A stretch of 64,000 nucleotides of DNA from Eulemur rufifrons (GCF_041146395.1 NC_091002.1:9976501-10040500); one strand, 5' to 3'. Numbered from the stretch's first letter, positions 11,101 through 22,985 are shown. Numbers and translations are program-made. Notes: generated by a model not told the origin, from the sequence alone.

Positions 11101-14100
11101 GAGCAATACAGGCCTTTTATATAGAATAAAAGACTCTCAGAATGCTGGGTAAGCACTTATCTTTTTAATTTTAAGAAAATTTTAATTTTTACAAAGTAAT
11201 AATATGTATTGGAAAAAAGCTAATACAAAATTGCATAATGTAAACCTGTCCTGCATATCATCCCTGCCTCCTATAATACATTCCATTTCCCAGAGGTAAC
11301 TGCTCTTAATAACTTAGTATATATCCTTTCTTCTAGATATATATAAATACACATAGATGATTATATATTTATATATAATCTCTCTCTTTTTTTTTTTTTT
11401 TAAACAAAAATGGGATCATGCTATCCATACTGTTTTGCAACTTGTTTTTTTCACTTACTGTATCTTGGACACCTTTTCATGTTGATACACACAGCTCTGT
11501 CTCATTCTTTTTAAGGTAAGCCCTTCTTTTGGTAAATATGTCACCGTGGTGACCTTGTCTGCTAATTCATTTAAGTAGTCATGTAGATTGTTAGATCATC
11601 CTGTGCCCCTTTGCCTTTTTAATTCTGTTTTATTTCTCTGCAGTAAAATGAAGGGATCAGATAACCAAGAAAAACTAGTCTATCAAATCATAGAGGATGC
11701 AGGAAATAAAGGTAAGCATGTGAAGGATAAAGCAGAAAAAAACATTGCCTTTGGGCCTAGATATAGGGACTGAAACCCCAGTTTCCCAGGGTAGGGCTCG
11801 GTGTGTAGAGTGTGCTGCCACTTGTGTGAAACAGGGAAGACAGGAACAGAGCATACATATATAACATGCATGTGCCTGAAGGAAACCCAAGAGTGATGCC
11901 ATTGTTACCTTGGAAGGGGCAGGAACGAGATGGCCATAGCCAGTGTTGGAAAAAGACTTCTGAATTCTGAGCCACATGAATGTATTATCTATTCAAAATA
12001 AATGCTTAATTTTTTAAAAAAACATCCTTACTTTCTAGCTACATGACGTCAGCAAGTTACTTAAATTTTGTGAGCCTCAGTTTCTTCATCTTAACTACAA
12101 ATTATGGATAATAACACCTCTGGTATTTGCAAGGACCTGAGGGATACCTAGTACAGGGTAGCAATGTCTTGACGGATGCCCCTCAGCAGCTGTGGTTCCC
12201 CTCCTGTCTCCCTTGAGGAACTGTATATAGATTGCACTTAATACGATTTAGGATCTTTTGAGTCATTGATATGACCTTGAAAAATTATGATGTAATCTAA
12301 AATATAATTCTTATATTTATTAATAAATATAACATGTCCTATGAGAAAGCCATTCTGTATTTTCTTTTTAATCTTCCTATCTCGTTATGCCTCTACCTTG
12401 GGAAGAATATAAAGCAAAATATTTTTACATACATTCCCTTTCCACATATAACACTTATTTCCTTCTTTGAAAGAGAAATCATAGCTTCCCATGCAGGGCT
12501 TTTAGCAGCTGTAAGAACTACAGACTTCCTTTTTCCATCTCATAAATATAGTGGTGTATCAATAATGGATTACATGCATGCAAAGGAGCTTTCTTGTTCC
12601 CAGTTAAGGACGGCAGTTGACCCTGACCCAAATTTAAGTTTGTTTTTTACACTTACAATCTAAAGTGAAAATACCAGAAAACAGATTAGGGTACAGGAGA
12701 AGATAGAAGGGATGACATAGTTAATTCAATAGTATTCATTATTTTTTCTTCCATTACAAAAACATCCTTTTCATGGATTTTTTAAAATGTGCCACACTGG
12801 GATTCCAAGAAATTTCCAGTTAGAATATAAAACATATGACTTCTATATTGTTTTGCATACTTTTGCTACTTTAGCCAAGGTTCTTACATCTAAGTCATTT
12901 AATTTTTACTGTGAGCTTAATTTTGCCAGTTTTGTAATAAGATATACGCTATATGAATAGAAACAAAAATCCAGGAACACCATAGTTCAACTTAATTTAC
13001 TTTACTTTCTCATAGGAATATGGAGCAGAGATATTCGATACAAAAGTAACTTGCCATTAACAGAAATCAACAAAATTCTGAAGAATTTGGAAAGTAAAAA
13101 GCTTATTAAAGCTGTTAAGTCAGTAGCAGTGAGTAGTTCTTCCTCGAATATTCACTTACCTATGTTGCTTGAAGTGTATTTCAAGTTTTTATTCTTGAAA
13201 GCTATGCTGTGATTTAAAATAACTGGTCAAAAAAGACTTAAAAAAACATTAGCTTATATTGGATTGGTTTGGAGCTGCTGCTTAGATTTGCCACTACCTT
13301 GTTAACTCCTGGTGTCTGACCCACTAAAAAACCCAAAACTCTTTTACTGTCTTCAGTGAACAATTTTTGGAGTCATGAACATTATTCCTAGATTTTGTGG
13401 TATGTAAAATAATTTACCCCAACTTATTAGCTTACACATTCAACAAATATCTCTTGAATGTTTGCTGTGTGCCACATGGTTCTGGGTGCTTAGGATACAT
13501 TAATGAACAAGTCAGAAAGATCCTTGCCCTGGTGGAGCTTTGTTTCCAGTACATTGGTGTGTTTCTTCCTCCTCATCCCACCCCACCCCTACCACATCCT
13601 AGGGTTCCATGCTCCAGAGCTGTCTCCATCAGGGACATCTGCCACTTACCTTACTGATTTAGATGTCAGAGGAGCTGAGAGTTCCCTAGAATAAAGTTTG
13701 CTTGGGCTGAGCATGGTGGCTCAATCCTGTAATCTCAGCACTTGGGAGGCTAAGGTGGGAGGATTGCTTGAGGCCAGGAATTCAAAACCAAACTGGGCCA
13801 TGTAGCAAGTCCCCATCTCTACAAAAAATTTAAAAATTAGCCAGGTGTGGTGGCATACACCTGCAGTCCCAGCTACTGAGAGGCTGATATGGGAGGATCA
13901 CTGGAGCCCAGGAGTTCAAGGTTATAATGAGCTACGATTACACTGCTACACTCTAGCCGAGGCAACAGAACAAGACCTTATCTCCAAAAAAAAAAGTTTT
14001 CTTGAATACAAATTTTAGCATATAAGAATTTGATGTTCATTAGTGGTTTTATTTATCAAACGATATTTATATCTTACTACTTCCCTAATTTAGAATAGCA

Positions 14101-17100
14101 TCTCTTCCACAGTTTTAAAAACATATATAAAAGTAGAGAAAATAATATAATGAATCCCCATGTATCCATCACCTAGCCTAATTTTCCCTATCTTCCTTCT
14201 ATATCTTTATTTTTAATAACAGCTTTATTGAGCTATAATCATATACCATAAAATTCATTCTTTTAAAGCATACAACCCAATGGTTTTTAGTGTATTCTCA
14301 AAGTTGTGCAGCCATCACCACTGTTCTAATTTTAGAACATTTTCATCACCCTAAAATGTGACCCCACTAGCATTCGCTTCCTAGCCTCCTTCCCCACAGG
14401 CCCTGACAACCACTAATCTACTTTCTACCCTATAGATTTGCCTATTCTGGACAGTTCCTATAAACAGAATAACAGATTATATGGTCTTTTGTGTATGACT
14501 TCTTTCACTTAGTATGATGTTTCGAGGTTTATCCATGTTGTACTTTATTCCTTTTTATTGCATTGTAAATTCCACTGTACAGATACATACTACCTTTTGT
14601 TCATTGGTCAGTTGATGGACTTCCATGTCCTTTTAAGCATTACAATAATCTTAGATGTAACTGTAAAGGGCAAAACTCTTTTTTGAAGAAAGCATAAGAG
14701 AAAATCGATACAACCTTGGGTTTGTTGATGAGTTTTTAAATGCAAAACTAATAGTACAATCTACGGAAAAAAAATTGATAAGTTGGACTTTATTAAAATT
14801 TAAAACTTTTGTTCTGAAAGACACTGTTAAGAATGAAAAGACAAGCTACATACTAGAACATATTTGCAAATCACATATTTGATGAAGAACTTGTTTCTAA
14901 AATTATATGAAGAACTCTTAAAATTCAACAATAAGACAATAAACAATTCAATTAGAAATAGGCAAAAGACCTGAACCAATACCTCTCCAAAGAAGATATA
15001 CAGATGGCAGATAAGCATATGAAAAGATGCTTAACGTTATTTATCATAATTAATAGAAATTGCAAATTAAAATAACAATGTGGGCCACCTCAGTGACTCT
15101 TGCCTGTAATCCTAGCATTCTGGGAGGCTGAGGTAGGAGAATCACTCAAGGTCAGAAATTCAAGACCAGCCTGAGCAAGAGCAAGACCCCATCTCTACAA
15201 AAAAATAGAAAAATTAGCCAGGCGTCGTGGCACACACCTGTAGTTGCAGCTATTCAGGAGGTTGAGGCAGGAGGATTGCTTGAGCCCAGGAGTTTGAGGT
15301 TGCAGTGAGCTATGATGACATCACTGCACTCTAGCTGGGGCAACAGAGCGAGACTCTGTCTCAAAAAGAAAAACAAAAAAATTTGTTTTAGTGTAGTGAG
15401 ATACCACTACACACCTATTAGAATGGTTAAAATCTAAAAATTGATGATACCATATGCTGGCAAGCTACAGACTAACAGGAACACTCATTCATTTCTGGTA
15501 ATAATGCTGAATGGTATAGCCACTTTGTAAAACAGTTGGGCAGTTTCTTAAAAACTAAACAAAGTCTTGCCACGAGATCCAGCAGTCATGCTTCTAATTA
15601 TTTACCCAACTGATTTGAAAACTATGTCTACACGTGAATGTTTATAGCTGTTTTGTTCATAATCTCCAAAAACTGGAAGCAACCAAGATGTCCTTCAATA
15701 GGTGAGTGGATAAACAAACCAGAATATTATTCAGTGATAAAAAGAAATGAGCTATCATGAAAAGACATGTATGAATCTTAAATGCATGTTACTAAGTGTA
15801 AGAAGCCAATCTGAAAAGGCCGCATGCTATATGATTCCAACTATATGACATCCTGGAAAAGGCAAACCTGTAGAGACAGTAAAAAGATCAGTTGCCAGGG
15901 GGTGGGGATGGGATGATAGAGAAAGTTGAATAGATGAAGCACAGGAGATAATTTTTAGGGTAGTGAAACTGTTCTGTATGACACAAGCATTAAGGATGTG
16001 TCAAAACCCATACAACTTTATAGTACAAAGAATAAATCTGTTTTTTTTTCCCCCTTTTGTTTTTTCTTTTTTGAGACTAAGTCTTGCTATGTTGCCCAGG
16101 CTGGATGAACGCCTAGGCTCAAGCAATCGTCTTGTTCCAGCCTCCCTTGTAGATGGGACTGCACAAGTGCACCACTACACCCAGCTGAGAAATCTTAATG
16201 TGTACCAATTTTTAAAGTCATTTGGGAGATGGGGGGATACTAGGGTGGAATGCAGAATGTAACAGCAGACACTAAATGTATTACAAAAGTAACAGACAAC
16301 CTCACTGAAAAAGGTAGAGGAATAAGGTGCTGACCTAAGTAACTGTGGAAATAAGTGGTTTGTAAGACTAAAGGCAAAAGGAAACGTACATAACCACTGT
16401 ATTCACTGTATTTGAACTGATTGAGTTATTTCCCATGAGGCTCCTGGTTAATCATTCTGATACCACTACATGTAGTATGCTTGTCTTGAACGTTTATGTA
16501 GGTGGATTGGGGATGCTGGCTGCAATGCAATTCTAACTACCTGGAGTTAAGTCCCAAATTTCACAGGTTAAAGGCACAGTCTTCCCCAAGACTGTCCTCA
16601 CTTTAGAGACCAGTCACAAGTTCAGGAGTACCCAGGCCACCCACACTTTGACCAAGTGGCTACAAATTTGTGGGTTCCCATTACCCCCTCAGGTTCAATA
16701 ATTCACTAGAATGACTCACAGAATTCAGGAAAGCGCTATTCTTACCATTATGGTTTTATGATAAAGAACACAAAGAACCAGCCAACAGAAGAGGGCAAGG
16801 TCTGGAAGGGTTCCAGAATGAAGCTTTGTAACTGAAAAGTATAAAATAAATACTCATGAGTCCATACTGATATTTATAAGAGTTTGAGAGATTGTCACAA
16901 CCAAAAGGAGCCTAAGGAGAGATGACAACTAAATGTAGCATGATCCTGGAGCAGAAAAGTACATTGAAGGAAAACTGATGAAATCTGGGTAAAGTATGAA
17001 CTTCAGTTAATAGTGATGTATTAATATTGGTTTATTAATTGTGACAAATGTAATGCGCTAATACAAAATGTAAGTAATAGGGGAAGTGGGCATGGAGTAT

Positions 17101-20100
17101 ATGAGAACTTTCTTTACTATCTTTGTGATAATTGTGTATTTCTAAAACCAATCTAAAATATGTAAGTTTATTTTTTTATTTAGTTTTCAGAAACTATTAT
17201 AGACACATGAACTGTGCCGTTTTTTCCTAGGCCTCAAAAAAGAAGGTGTATATGCTCTATAACCTGCAGCCAGACCGATCTGTGACTGGTGGAGCCTGGT
17301 ATAGTGACCAAGATTTTGAATCTGAATTTGTAGAGGTGCTTAACCAACAGTGTTTTAAATTCCTACAAACCAAGGTGAGGCATAACTGAGGAAACATCAC
17401 TGCAAATCTTCTTTGAAAAAGTTTCTTTATAAAGGATTTTAATCTTGTATAGCATATTTTGTGGGAATTAAAAATCTGAAATTGGAAATTTACTAAACAA
17501 AATATCTTCTGCTGTTTGTTTGACTCAGTATAAATTGTATTCAGAAAACACTCACCAGAATTCTTGCTTAGATTTCTTATGTTTAAACTCTTATAGGCAG
17601 AAACAGCACGAGAAAGCAAACAGAATCCAGTGATACAAAGAAATAGTTCATTTGCTTCATCACACGAAGTGTGGAAATATATCTGTGAACTGGGGATCAG
17701 TAAGGTCAGAATTCAGTTTATAACCTTTTCATATAATTTTTATCTTATTTTTAAAACTTATTCTTCATCATAAGGATATAGTTTACAGTGTATATCCAAA
17801 ATGTATTTGACCCAGACCCTTTTTCTCAGATGATAGTCATGAACATTCTGCAGAACCCACTGTGGGAGAATACTGAATACTGTTCTGTACCATAGGCAAA
17901 GGCAGTCACTGCCATCAGGCACTCTCTGAACTGGTCCTGAGCTTGGGACATAGAGCAAGCAGCGTACTGCAGTCCTGGCAGTGCATTTCACCCCCCAAAT
18001 TTAAAAGTCTGTTCTGACAAGTTCTTGACTTTCTCAGGGACATTTCAGCATATGTGCATAATATTAGTCATGACATCAGTTGTCATTTATTGGTATTTTC
18101 TTACTTTGGAGATGTAAATGGTATTATCAGCACATTCTTTTGAAGACCTGTACATAAAGACACTGATGCTTTTCACAGTGAAGAAGTCAAAGTGGCCACT
18201 TGGACAAGTCATTTTCATTTCCTGGGCCCCAGATTTCTCATTTATTAAGAACTAGGAACTTGGACTATCTGATGTCTAAAGTACTTTTCTGCTCAAACAT
18301 TTTATAAATCTCCACCATTACCTTCTGAGACTTCTACATTTTACTTAGGAGTTGAGGACATTAGAAAAGTATCAAACTCAGCATGAGATTTCTGTCCCTA
18401 ACATGTCAGTGGTTTATGTTAACTTTGACTGTTGTTCATTCCTCTCCAGCATAATGCTGCTCCCATTTCACCATAGAATTGTGACCCATTACTGTTTATA
18501 ACACCCTCCAAATGGATGTCTCCTTGTCCTTTTTGTGTCCTTTCTAATGTATCCCTTTTTTAGGTAGAGTTGTCCATGGAGGACATTGAAACTATCCTGA
18601 ATACACTCATTTATGATGGGAAAGTGGAGATGACTATCATTGCTGCAAAAGAAGGTACAGTTGGCAGTGTGGACGGACACATGAAGCTGTACAGGGCAGT
18701 CAATCCAATCATCCCACCCACAGGTTTGGTCCGGGCACCCTGTGGACTCTGCCCGGTGAGTTAAAGTGGCTTCACTTTACACTTGACTGCCAGGCGCAAA
18801 TGCCACATAAAGAAATCAGAGCAAGCACACCCCGGTATTCTCACATTGGAGTTGACCAAGCTGCTCAAACCTCCATGTAACCTGTTCATTAAATGTCTGT
18901 CTGAACATTTAATGAACAAATCATTGCCTTACATTCTTTTTTGGAATAACCAGGTTAAAGACATTTGCATTTTCCTGCTTTTGGCCCTGAAATGGACACT
19001 TTCTGATGAGGGAGGGAAATGAGATTTGTTGAGAACCTGCCATGGGCCAGGTGTGTCCCTGATGACTTTCTTTTTTTTTTTTTTTTTGTTGAGACAGCGT
19101 CTCACTTTGTTGCCCAGGCTAGAGTGAGTGCCGTGGCGTCAGCTTAGCTCACAGCAACCTCAGACTCCTCGGCTTAAGCGATCCTACTGCCTCAGCCTCC
19201 CGAGTAGCTGGGACTACAGGCATGCGCCACTATGCCCGGCTAATTTTTTCTATATAGATTTTTAGTTGTCCATATAATGTCTTTCTATTTTTAGTAGAGA
19301 CGGGGTCTCGCTCAGGCTGGTCTCGAACTCCTGACCTTGAGCGATCCACCCGCCTCGGCCTCCCAGAGTGCTAGGATTACAGGCGTGAGCCACCGCGCCC
19401 TGCCCCTGATGGCTTTCATAGGTGGTCTCATTTAATCCTTCTTTGTCCTTAAAGCTAGTGGTGTTATTTTACCTTAAGAATGAGGGAGCTTAGGAAGACC
19501 TGAGAGCATACAGCTTAGAAGAAACAACCAGGATTCAAACCCAGAGATCACATCTTTCCGCTTACAGCATGCCCCAGCACTATGCAGTCATCTGTCCCCA
19601 GATAGGTTATGAGTGTGAACTCTGTACTGTAGGCACTGAGGACACAACAGAGAGCAGGAAACACTGTCCCAGTCCCCGTGGCATTTATATTCTCAGGCTG
19701 CTAGTCTGTGCTTTGTTTCTGGCCCCTGTCTATGTCCCTAAGCTCTCCACACCCTGGTTTCAACTCCTAGATAAAAGGCTGACACGTTGGGGATTCTATT
19801 TAGCACCCTTCACAAAATGGAAGATAGCTAAACATGAAACACTCAATTAGTGAAAATTAATTAATTCATATGTATAGATCTCCCTCCCTTCCTGTACTCC
19901 TGTTACCTGCCGTTAGCCTTTTGCCCAGTGGCAGGTGAACATGATCATCTTAATGCCACTGTAAAAGGCCTCTCATAACTTTATAATCTCAAAGCAGGCC
20001 CCATTATAATATGTTCTTAAATACAGTCCTAATCCCTTTCAATTTGAAACTTTGTTTTTAATATTGCTTTAAATAGGTGGTTGGGTCTTAGATATTTTAA

Positions 20101-20219
20101 AACTTTAGTTTGAATATAAACTGTTTTTTCTTTTTTTAAAGGTGTTTGATGACTGCCATGAAGGTGGTGAGATTTCACCATCTAACTGTATTTACATGAC
20201 AGAGTGGCTTGAATTTTAA
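5047..20219 (+). CDS. POLR3F: POLR3F, RNA polymerase III subunit RPC6 (RPC39), complete
   Basis: Nine coding exons join in frame to 316 codons plus stop: 5047-5108, 6164-6281, 11081-11148, 11644-11711, 13016-13128, 17231-17374, 17597-17704, 18564-18755, 20142-20219. The protein runs from [20 protein letters not shown] to IYMTEWLEF, the known length of human POLR3F. It is part of the Pol III-specific RPC3-RPC6-RPC7 heterotrimer, which acts in promoter opening and contact with TFIIIB in the nucleus. Tandem winged-helix folds occupy most of the first two thirds. The C-terminus carries four cysteines (C287, C290, C296, C307) that bind an iron-sulfur cluster in this family. The start is the first ATG in the CpG island, with G at +4. 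By memory only minor substitutions separate it from human (for example FLQTK for FLQSK). Confidence 0.96.
6164..6281 (+). CDS. POLR3F: POLR3F coding exon 2
   Basis: Residues 21-60 ([15 protein letters not shown]... LLSM), first winged-helix region. Acceptor CTTCTAG, donor ATG|GTAAGG. Confidence 0.95.
6352..6897 (+). mobile_element. MaLR-like LTR remnant in POLR3F intron 2
   Basis: Begins TGTGATGGTTAATTTCATGT and ends ...TGGAAAACTCTAATAGTCA, a familiar old LTR-like repeat. An internal tetranucleotide run (TCTG/TCTA/TCCA, about 6815-6865) lies near its right end. Family name uncertain. Confidence 0.5.
7507..7531 (+). repeat. Poly(A) run
   Basis: About 25 consecutive A bases in POLR3F intron 2, with no SINE body attached that I can see. 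Confidence 0.7.
7722..7895 (+). mobile_element. hAT-Charlie-like MITE remnant
   Basis: 'cagaggttggcaagcttttt ... aggctttgtgggctgtatag ... aataaaactttatttata' matches a common hAT-derived non-autonomous family. Confidence 0.55.
8235..8875 (+). repeat. L2 LINE 3' end
   Basis: Typical L2 phrases: 'gaccaagtcactctaccacc', 'gcctcagggctttggttcat', 'aacacctggcacagaacaag', then 'ttcattggctgaataaacga'. Sense orientation in POLR3F intron 2. Confidence 0.7.
9578..9741 (-). mobile_element. Alu left-arm-only insertion
   Basis: Read on the minus strand: a normal Alu 5' end and left arm, then the start of the linker (GAAAGAATTATATTGAC), then poly(A). The right arm is absent. Flanking duplication ACAAAGCAGGTC on both sides shows it inserted in this form. 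Confidence 0.8.
9832..10193 (+). mobile_element. Alu inside solo LTR copy 2
   Basis: Full dimer starting GGCCGGGCGCGG with a long A/T linker and (AAAAT)n tail. Target duplication AGATATGCTGCCCG on both sides. Confidence 0.93.
11081..11148 (+). CDS. POLR3F: POLR3F coding exon 3
   Basis: Residues 61-82 plus two bases of Gly83 ([20 protein letters not shown]). Acceptor ACTTCAG, donor GG|GTAAGC. Confidence 0.95.
11644..11711 (+). CDS. POLR3F: POLR3F coding exon 4
   Basis: Completes Gly83, then residues 84-105 ([20 protein letters not shown]) plus one base of Gly106. Acceptor CTCTGCAG. Confidence 0.95.
12035..12160 (+). repeat. MIR-like SINE remnant
   Basis: 'agcaagttacttaaattttg ... gagcctcagtttcttcatct ... 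ggataataacacctc' fits the MIR core. Confidence 0.6.
13016..13128 (+). CDS. POLR3F: POLR3F coding exon 5
   Basis: Residues 106-143 ([20 protein letters not shown]...KSVA), second winged-helix region. Acceptor TCATAG, donor GCA|GTGAGT. Confidence 0.95.
13435..13545 (+). repeat. Ancient repeat fragment (same family as 75-330)
   Basis: Shares 'gtgccacatggttctgggtg ... gatacattaatgaacaagtc' with the other copies. Confidence 0.4.
13699..13996 (+). mobile_element. Old Alu
   Basis: Diverged Alu dimer with a short linker (AAAAAATTTAAAAATTAGCC), more like an ancestral Alu than the strepsirrhine long-linker type. Confidence 0.85.
14213..14640 (-). repeat. Old L1 3' end, antisense
   Basis: 'agctttattgagctataatc ... 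tggtttttagtgtattctca ... tagatttgcctattctggac' is the reverse complement of an old L1 3' end. Confidence 0.7.
15082..15380 (+). mobile_element. Alu inside L1
   Basis: Diverged dimer with short linker and the right-arm phrase 'tgagctatgatgacatcact'. Confidence 0.85.
16040..16187 (-). mobile_element. Alu fragment, antisense
   Basis: Poly-T, then 'gagactaagtcttgctatgt', to about 'caccactacacccagctgag'. Only one arm is present. Confidence 0.7.
16560..16825. repeat. Unassigned old repeat
   Basis: 'ttcactagaatgactcacag aattcaggaaagcgctat' style phrases look like a dispersed LTR-like repeat. I cannot name it. Confidence 0.3.
16830..17165 (+). repeat. Old L1 3' UTR, sense
   Basis: 'tgacaactaaatgtagcatg ... 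gatcctggagcagaaaag ... ggggaagtgggcatggagta' fits an old L1 3' end lying just before POLR3F exon 6. Confidence 0.55.
17231..17374 (+). CDS. POLR3F: POLR3F coding exon 6
   Basis: Residues 144-191 ([20 protein letters not shown] ... FLQTK). In-frame boundaries, acceptor TTCCTAG, donor AAG|GTGAGG. Confidence 0.95.
17597..17704 (+). CDS. POLR3F: POLR3F coding exon 7
   Basis: Residues 192-227 ([20 protein letters not shown] ... ELGISK). Acceptor TTATAG, donor AAG|GTCAGA, slightly weak at position +3. Confidence 0.95.
17705..18563 (+). other. POLR3F intron 7, mostly unassigned
   Basis: No gene or clear repeat apart from a weak MIR-like stretch near 18200-18290. Confidence 0.5.
18564..18755 (+). 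CDS. POLR3F: POLR3F coding exon 8
   Basis: Residues 228-291 ([20 protein letters not shown] ... APCGLCP). Carries the first two iron-sulfur ligands, C287 and C290. Confidence 0.95.
19071..19404 (-). mobile_element. Alu, strepsirrhine type
   Basis: Antisense dimer with long linker. Near-perfect duplication CCCTGATGACTTTC / CCCTGATGGCTTTC on either side. Confidence 0.92.
20142..20219 (+). CDS. POLR3F: POLR3F coding exon 9 (last)
   Basis: Residues 292-316 and TAA stop ([20 protein letters not shown]...). Carries the last two iron-sulfur ligands, C296 and C307. Confidence 0.95.
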   Translation: MFDDCHEGGEISPSNCIYMTEWLEF

Positions 20220-20449
20220 TAGAAAGTTATGAACTTTACTGACATTTTGCAAATGAAGTTACTTTGTGAGAAGACAATTTAATCATGATGGAACGTCAAA
20301 TCTCCTTCAAAGCAAACTTCATAATAATGGATATAGACTTGCTGCTATGAAAACATATTTTTTAATTTATGAGGACTAAATTTATATTGGTAAAGTACCC
20401 AACAGAATATGAAACAAATAAGGTCAGTAGTGAAATCCATTCTTCAGCA

Positions 20450-20455
20450 AATAAA
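20450..20455 (+). terminator. POLR3F: POLR3F poly(A) signal candidate
   Basis: AATAAA 231 bases past the stop codon, the first canonical signal in the 3' UTR. Cleavage would fall around 20465-20480. Confidence 0.6.
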
Positions 20456-20779
20456 ATCCTTTGAAATTGTGGAGGATCACATCTTCTGAAGCTTCTGAGA
20501 ATTTTGATGGGTCACGGAAAAATAAGCCAACAAACCCATATTTACCAAGTACCAGGATAATGGCTAGAGTGTAAATATGTTCTATTTAAAGTTATTTCTT
20601 AAGGTCTTCATTGGAAGTTTTTTGTATCTGGCTCACTACCACCAGTTTTGTTTTCTATTTTCTCAGTAGTTTCATTAAGAAATGAAAAGTATACAAATTT
20701 GGGACATAACTAAAGGAGAGAATAGAACATACCTTTTCCACACACTGCTAATTCCTTTTACATCAGAAATAATCTTTGA

Positions 20780-20925
20780 GGCCAGGCGCGGTGGCTCACG
20801 CCTGTAATCCTAGCACTCTGGGAGGCCGAGGCAGGCGGATCGTTTGAGCTCAGAAGTTCGAGACCAGCCTGAGCAAGAGCGAGACCCCGTCTCTACTAAA
20901 AATAGAAAGAAATTAGCTGGACAAC

Positions 20926-20965
<40 letters not shown>

Positions 20966-21123
20966 ATGAGCCGGGCATGGTGGCACATGCCTATAGTCCC
21001 AGCTACTCGGGAGGCTGAGGCAGGAGGATTGCTTGAGCCCAGGAGTTTGAGGTTGCTGTGAGCTAGGCTGACATCACAGCACTCTAGCCTGGGCAACAAA
21101 GTGAGACTCTGTCTCAAAAAAAC
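20780..21123 (+). mobile_element. Alu with (AT)n expanded linker
   Basis: Starts GGCCAGGCGCGG. The linker contains an (AT)n run at about 20930-20959. Flanking duplication ATCTTTGAG / TTCTTTGAG. It lies just past the POLR3F poly(A) signal. Confidence 0.92.
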
Positions 21124-21323
21124 GAAATATTCTTTGAGAGGATTATGCTACCATTCTTCAAAACCAAACAATGACTATTGTCAAGGATGTATTTTCAGTG
21201 CATAAATATTATCATTTTCATCCTACAGGGAATATTTTCACTGTTCTTTATTAAAGTCTTACAAATTTTACTCTATGGCTCAATTGTATTATTGGCTAGA
21301 ATTTTCCCTAGATTCTTATTTAG

Positions 21324-21681
21324 TGTCTACAATAGACTGAATGTTTGTGTGCCCCCAAAATTCAGATGTTGAAATCTAATCCTCTATGTGATAATATTTG
21401 GGGGGGGGGGGGCGGCATTTGAGAGGTGATAGGAGGGTGAAGCCCTTAACAATAGGATTAGTGCCCTTAGAAAAGAAACCCAGACTGCTCCATTGCCCCT
21501 TGTGCCACGTGAGGACACAGGCAGGAGACAACTATCTATGAATCAGAGTGGGCTCTCACCAGACACCAAATCTATAAGTACCTTGATCTTAGAATTCCCA
21601 GCCTCCAGAATTGTGAGAAATAAATTTCTGTTAGCACCAGCCTATGGTATTCTGTTATGGCAGACAGAAAACACTAAGACA
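21324..21681 (+). mobile_element. MLT1-like (MaLR) LTR with 13-base G run
   Basis: 'tagactgaatgtttgtgtgc ... agcctccagaattgtgagaa ... gttatggcag ... actaagaca' matches MaLR-type LTRs. Positions 21400-21412 are uninterrupted G. Confidence 0.6.
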
Positions 21682-21689
21682 ATGTCTAA

Positions 21690-22450
21690 TCATTTAACTA
21701 AAATTAAAACAAAAAATAATCCATTGTCCTCCATTCACACTTTGTTGTGGGGGGTGGATATCATTCTTCTTATCCTGTTTTAGATTTGTTTCCTTTCCTT
21801 ATTCTGTTATAAAAATCATGGTATGTTATGTCTAAGCAAAAAGCCATTATAATTGTCCTCAGTTCTAATAGCACTTTCAGTTCCAATCATCAGCCACATA
21901 GAAAACACTAGGTTATTTGATGTATTGATGCTCAGAAGTTAGCTGCAGAGCTTTTTAGGATCTTAGCTGTTGTATTTTCACTTTGTAGCTCCACTTAAAA
22001 GTTTCTGTATCCAAGCCAAAAACATGGACCAACAGAAAGGAATTCAAGGTCAGCTACTACTGAGGCCGGACTACTAACACCAGTTTGGAGAGCTCTAAGT
22101 GGACAACATCAGAAAAGTTATTTTGAGATAAATGGTATCAGTAAAATAAAATTCAGCTCAGTAACCAATTTTTATCAGATAATTTCTGTGGCCAGCTGTA
22201 TAGAATTAGCATTTGATAATATTAGCTCTTTGTAACAAAGGGTATTTCAAGTATTGAATATATATAAGATACAGAAGGATTTGGGAGCCTGAAACGTAGA
22301 GTTTCTCTTCTACCCTCAGTGACAGCTGGATTGGTAAAAACAATGTCTGTACTTCCTGGGACTTGGCCTATCAAAGAGGCTTTAGTTTTATTTAATAAGA
22401 AAACTGATCTTAGAGAAGAGTTAAAACTGAGGAGATGGAACCAGCAGTTT
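21690..22450. other. Unassigned intergenic sequence
   Basis: Between POLR3F and RBBP9 3' ends. No coding region, RNA gene or named repeat recognised. Confidence 0.5.
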
Positions 22451-22455
22451 TTCTT

Positions 22456-22748
22456 CTTTTTTTTTTTTTTTTTGAGACAGAGTCTTGCTCTGTTTCCTGG
22501 GCTAGAGTGCCATGGCGTCAGAGCTCACAGCAACCTCAAACTCCTGGGCTTGGAGCAATCCTCCTGCCTCAGCCTCCCCAGTATCTGGGACTACAGGGGT
22601 GCGCCACAATGCCCGGCTGATTTTTCCATTTTTAGTAGAGAAGGGCTCTTGCTCTTACACAGGCTCATCTCAAACTTCCGGCCTCAAGCAATCCTCCCGC
22701 CTCGGCCTCCCAGAGTGCTAGGATTACAGGCGTGAGCTGTGCCTGGCC
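22456..22748 (-). mobile_element. Alu, antisense
   Basis: Poly-T then 'gagacagagtcttgctctgt' through 'ggcgtgagctgtgcctggcc'. The linker is shorter than in the full strepsirrhine form. Confidence 0.88.
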
Positions 22749-22887
22749 CAGCATATCTTTTAAATATAGACTTTGGATTATGACTTGATAGCCAGAGATT
22801 GATTTTTAGAGCTTAATCAATGGCTAAACAAAAGTATTCCTTGCCTCACCAGAATAAAGAGACCCTTTCAACTTTTTTCCCATAGCA

Positions 22888-22985
22888 TATTTTTTGTTTG
22901 TTTGTTTGTTATTCAGCTCATTATGGGGGTACAAAAGATCAGGCTATATACATTGCCCATGCCTCCCCATCCCCCCAATAGCATA
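22888..22985 (-). mobile_element. L1 3' end, antisense, very short
   Basis: 'tcagctcattatgggggtac ... attgcccatgcctccccat' is the same L1 3' UTR seen at 39060 onward. Severely 5'-truncated. Confidence 0.7.

Larger units (their letters stand above)
14650..16260 (+). repeat. Old L1 (ORF2 C-terminal part and 3' UTR), interrupted by two SINEs
   Basis: Sense L1 phrases such as 'aataggcaaaagacctgaac', 'ggaagcaaccaagatgtcct', 'attattcagtgataaaaaga'. It is broken by an Alu (15082-15380) and an antisense SINE fragment (about 16040-16187). Many stops; no usable reading frame. Confidence 0.75.

Noticed and set aside
22319..22735. 138-codon plus-strand open frame
   Set aside because: Most of it is the reverse complement of an Alu (typical [13 protein letters not shown]... 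translation). Not a gene.
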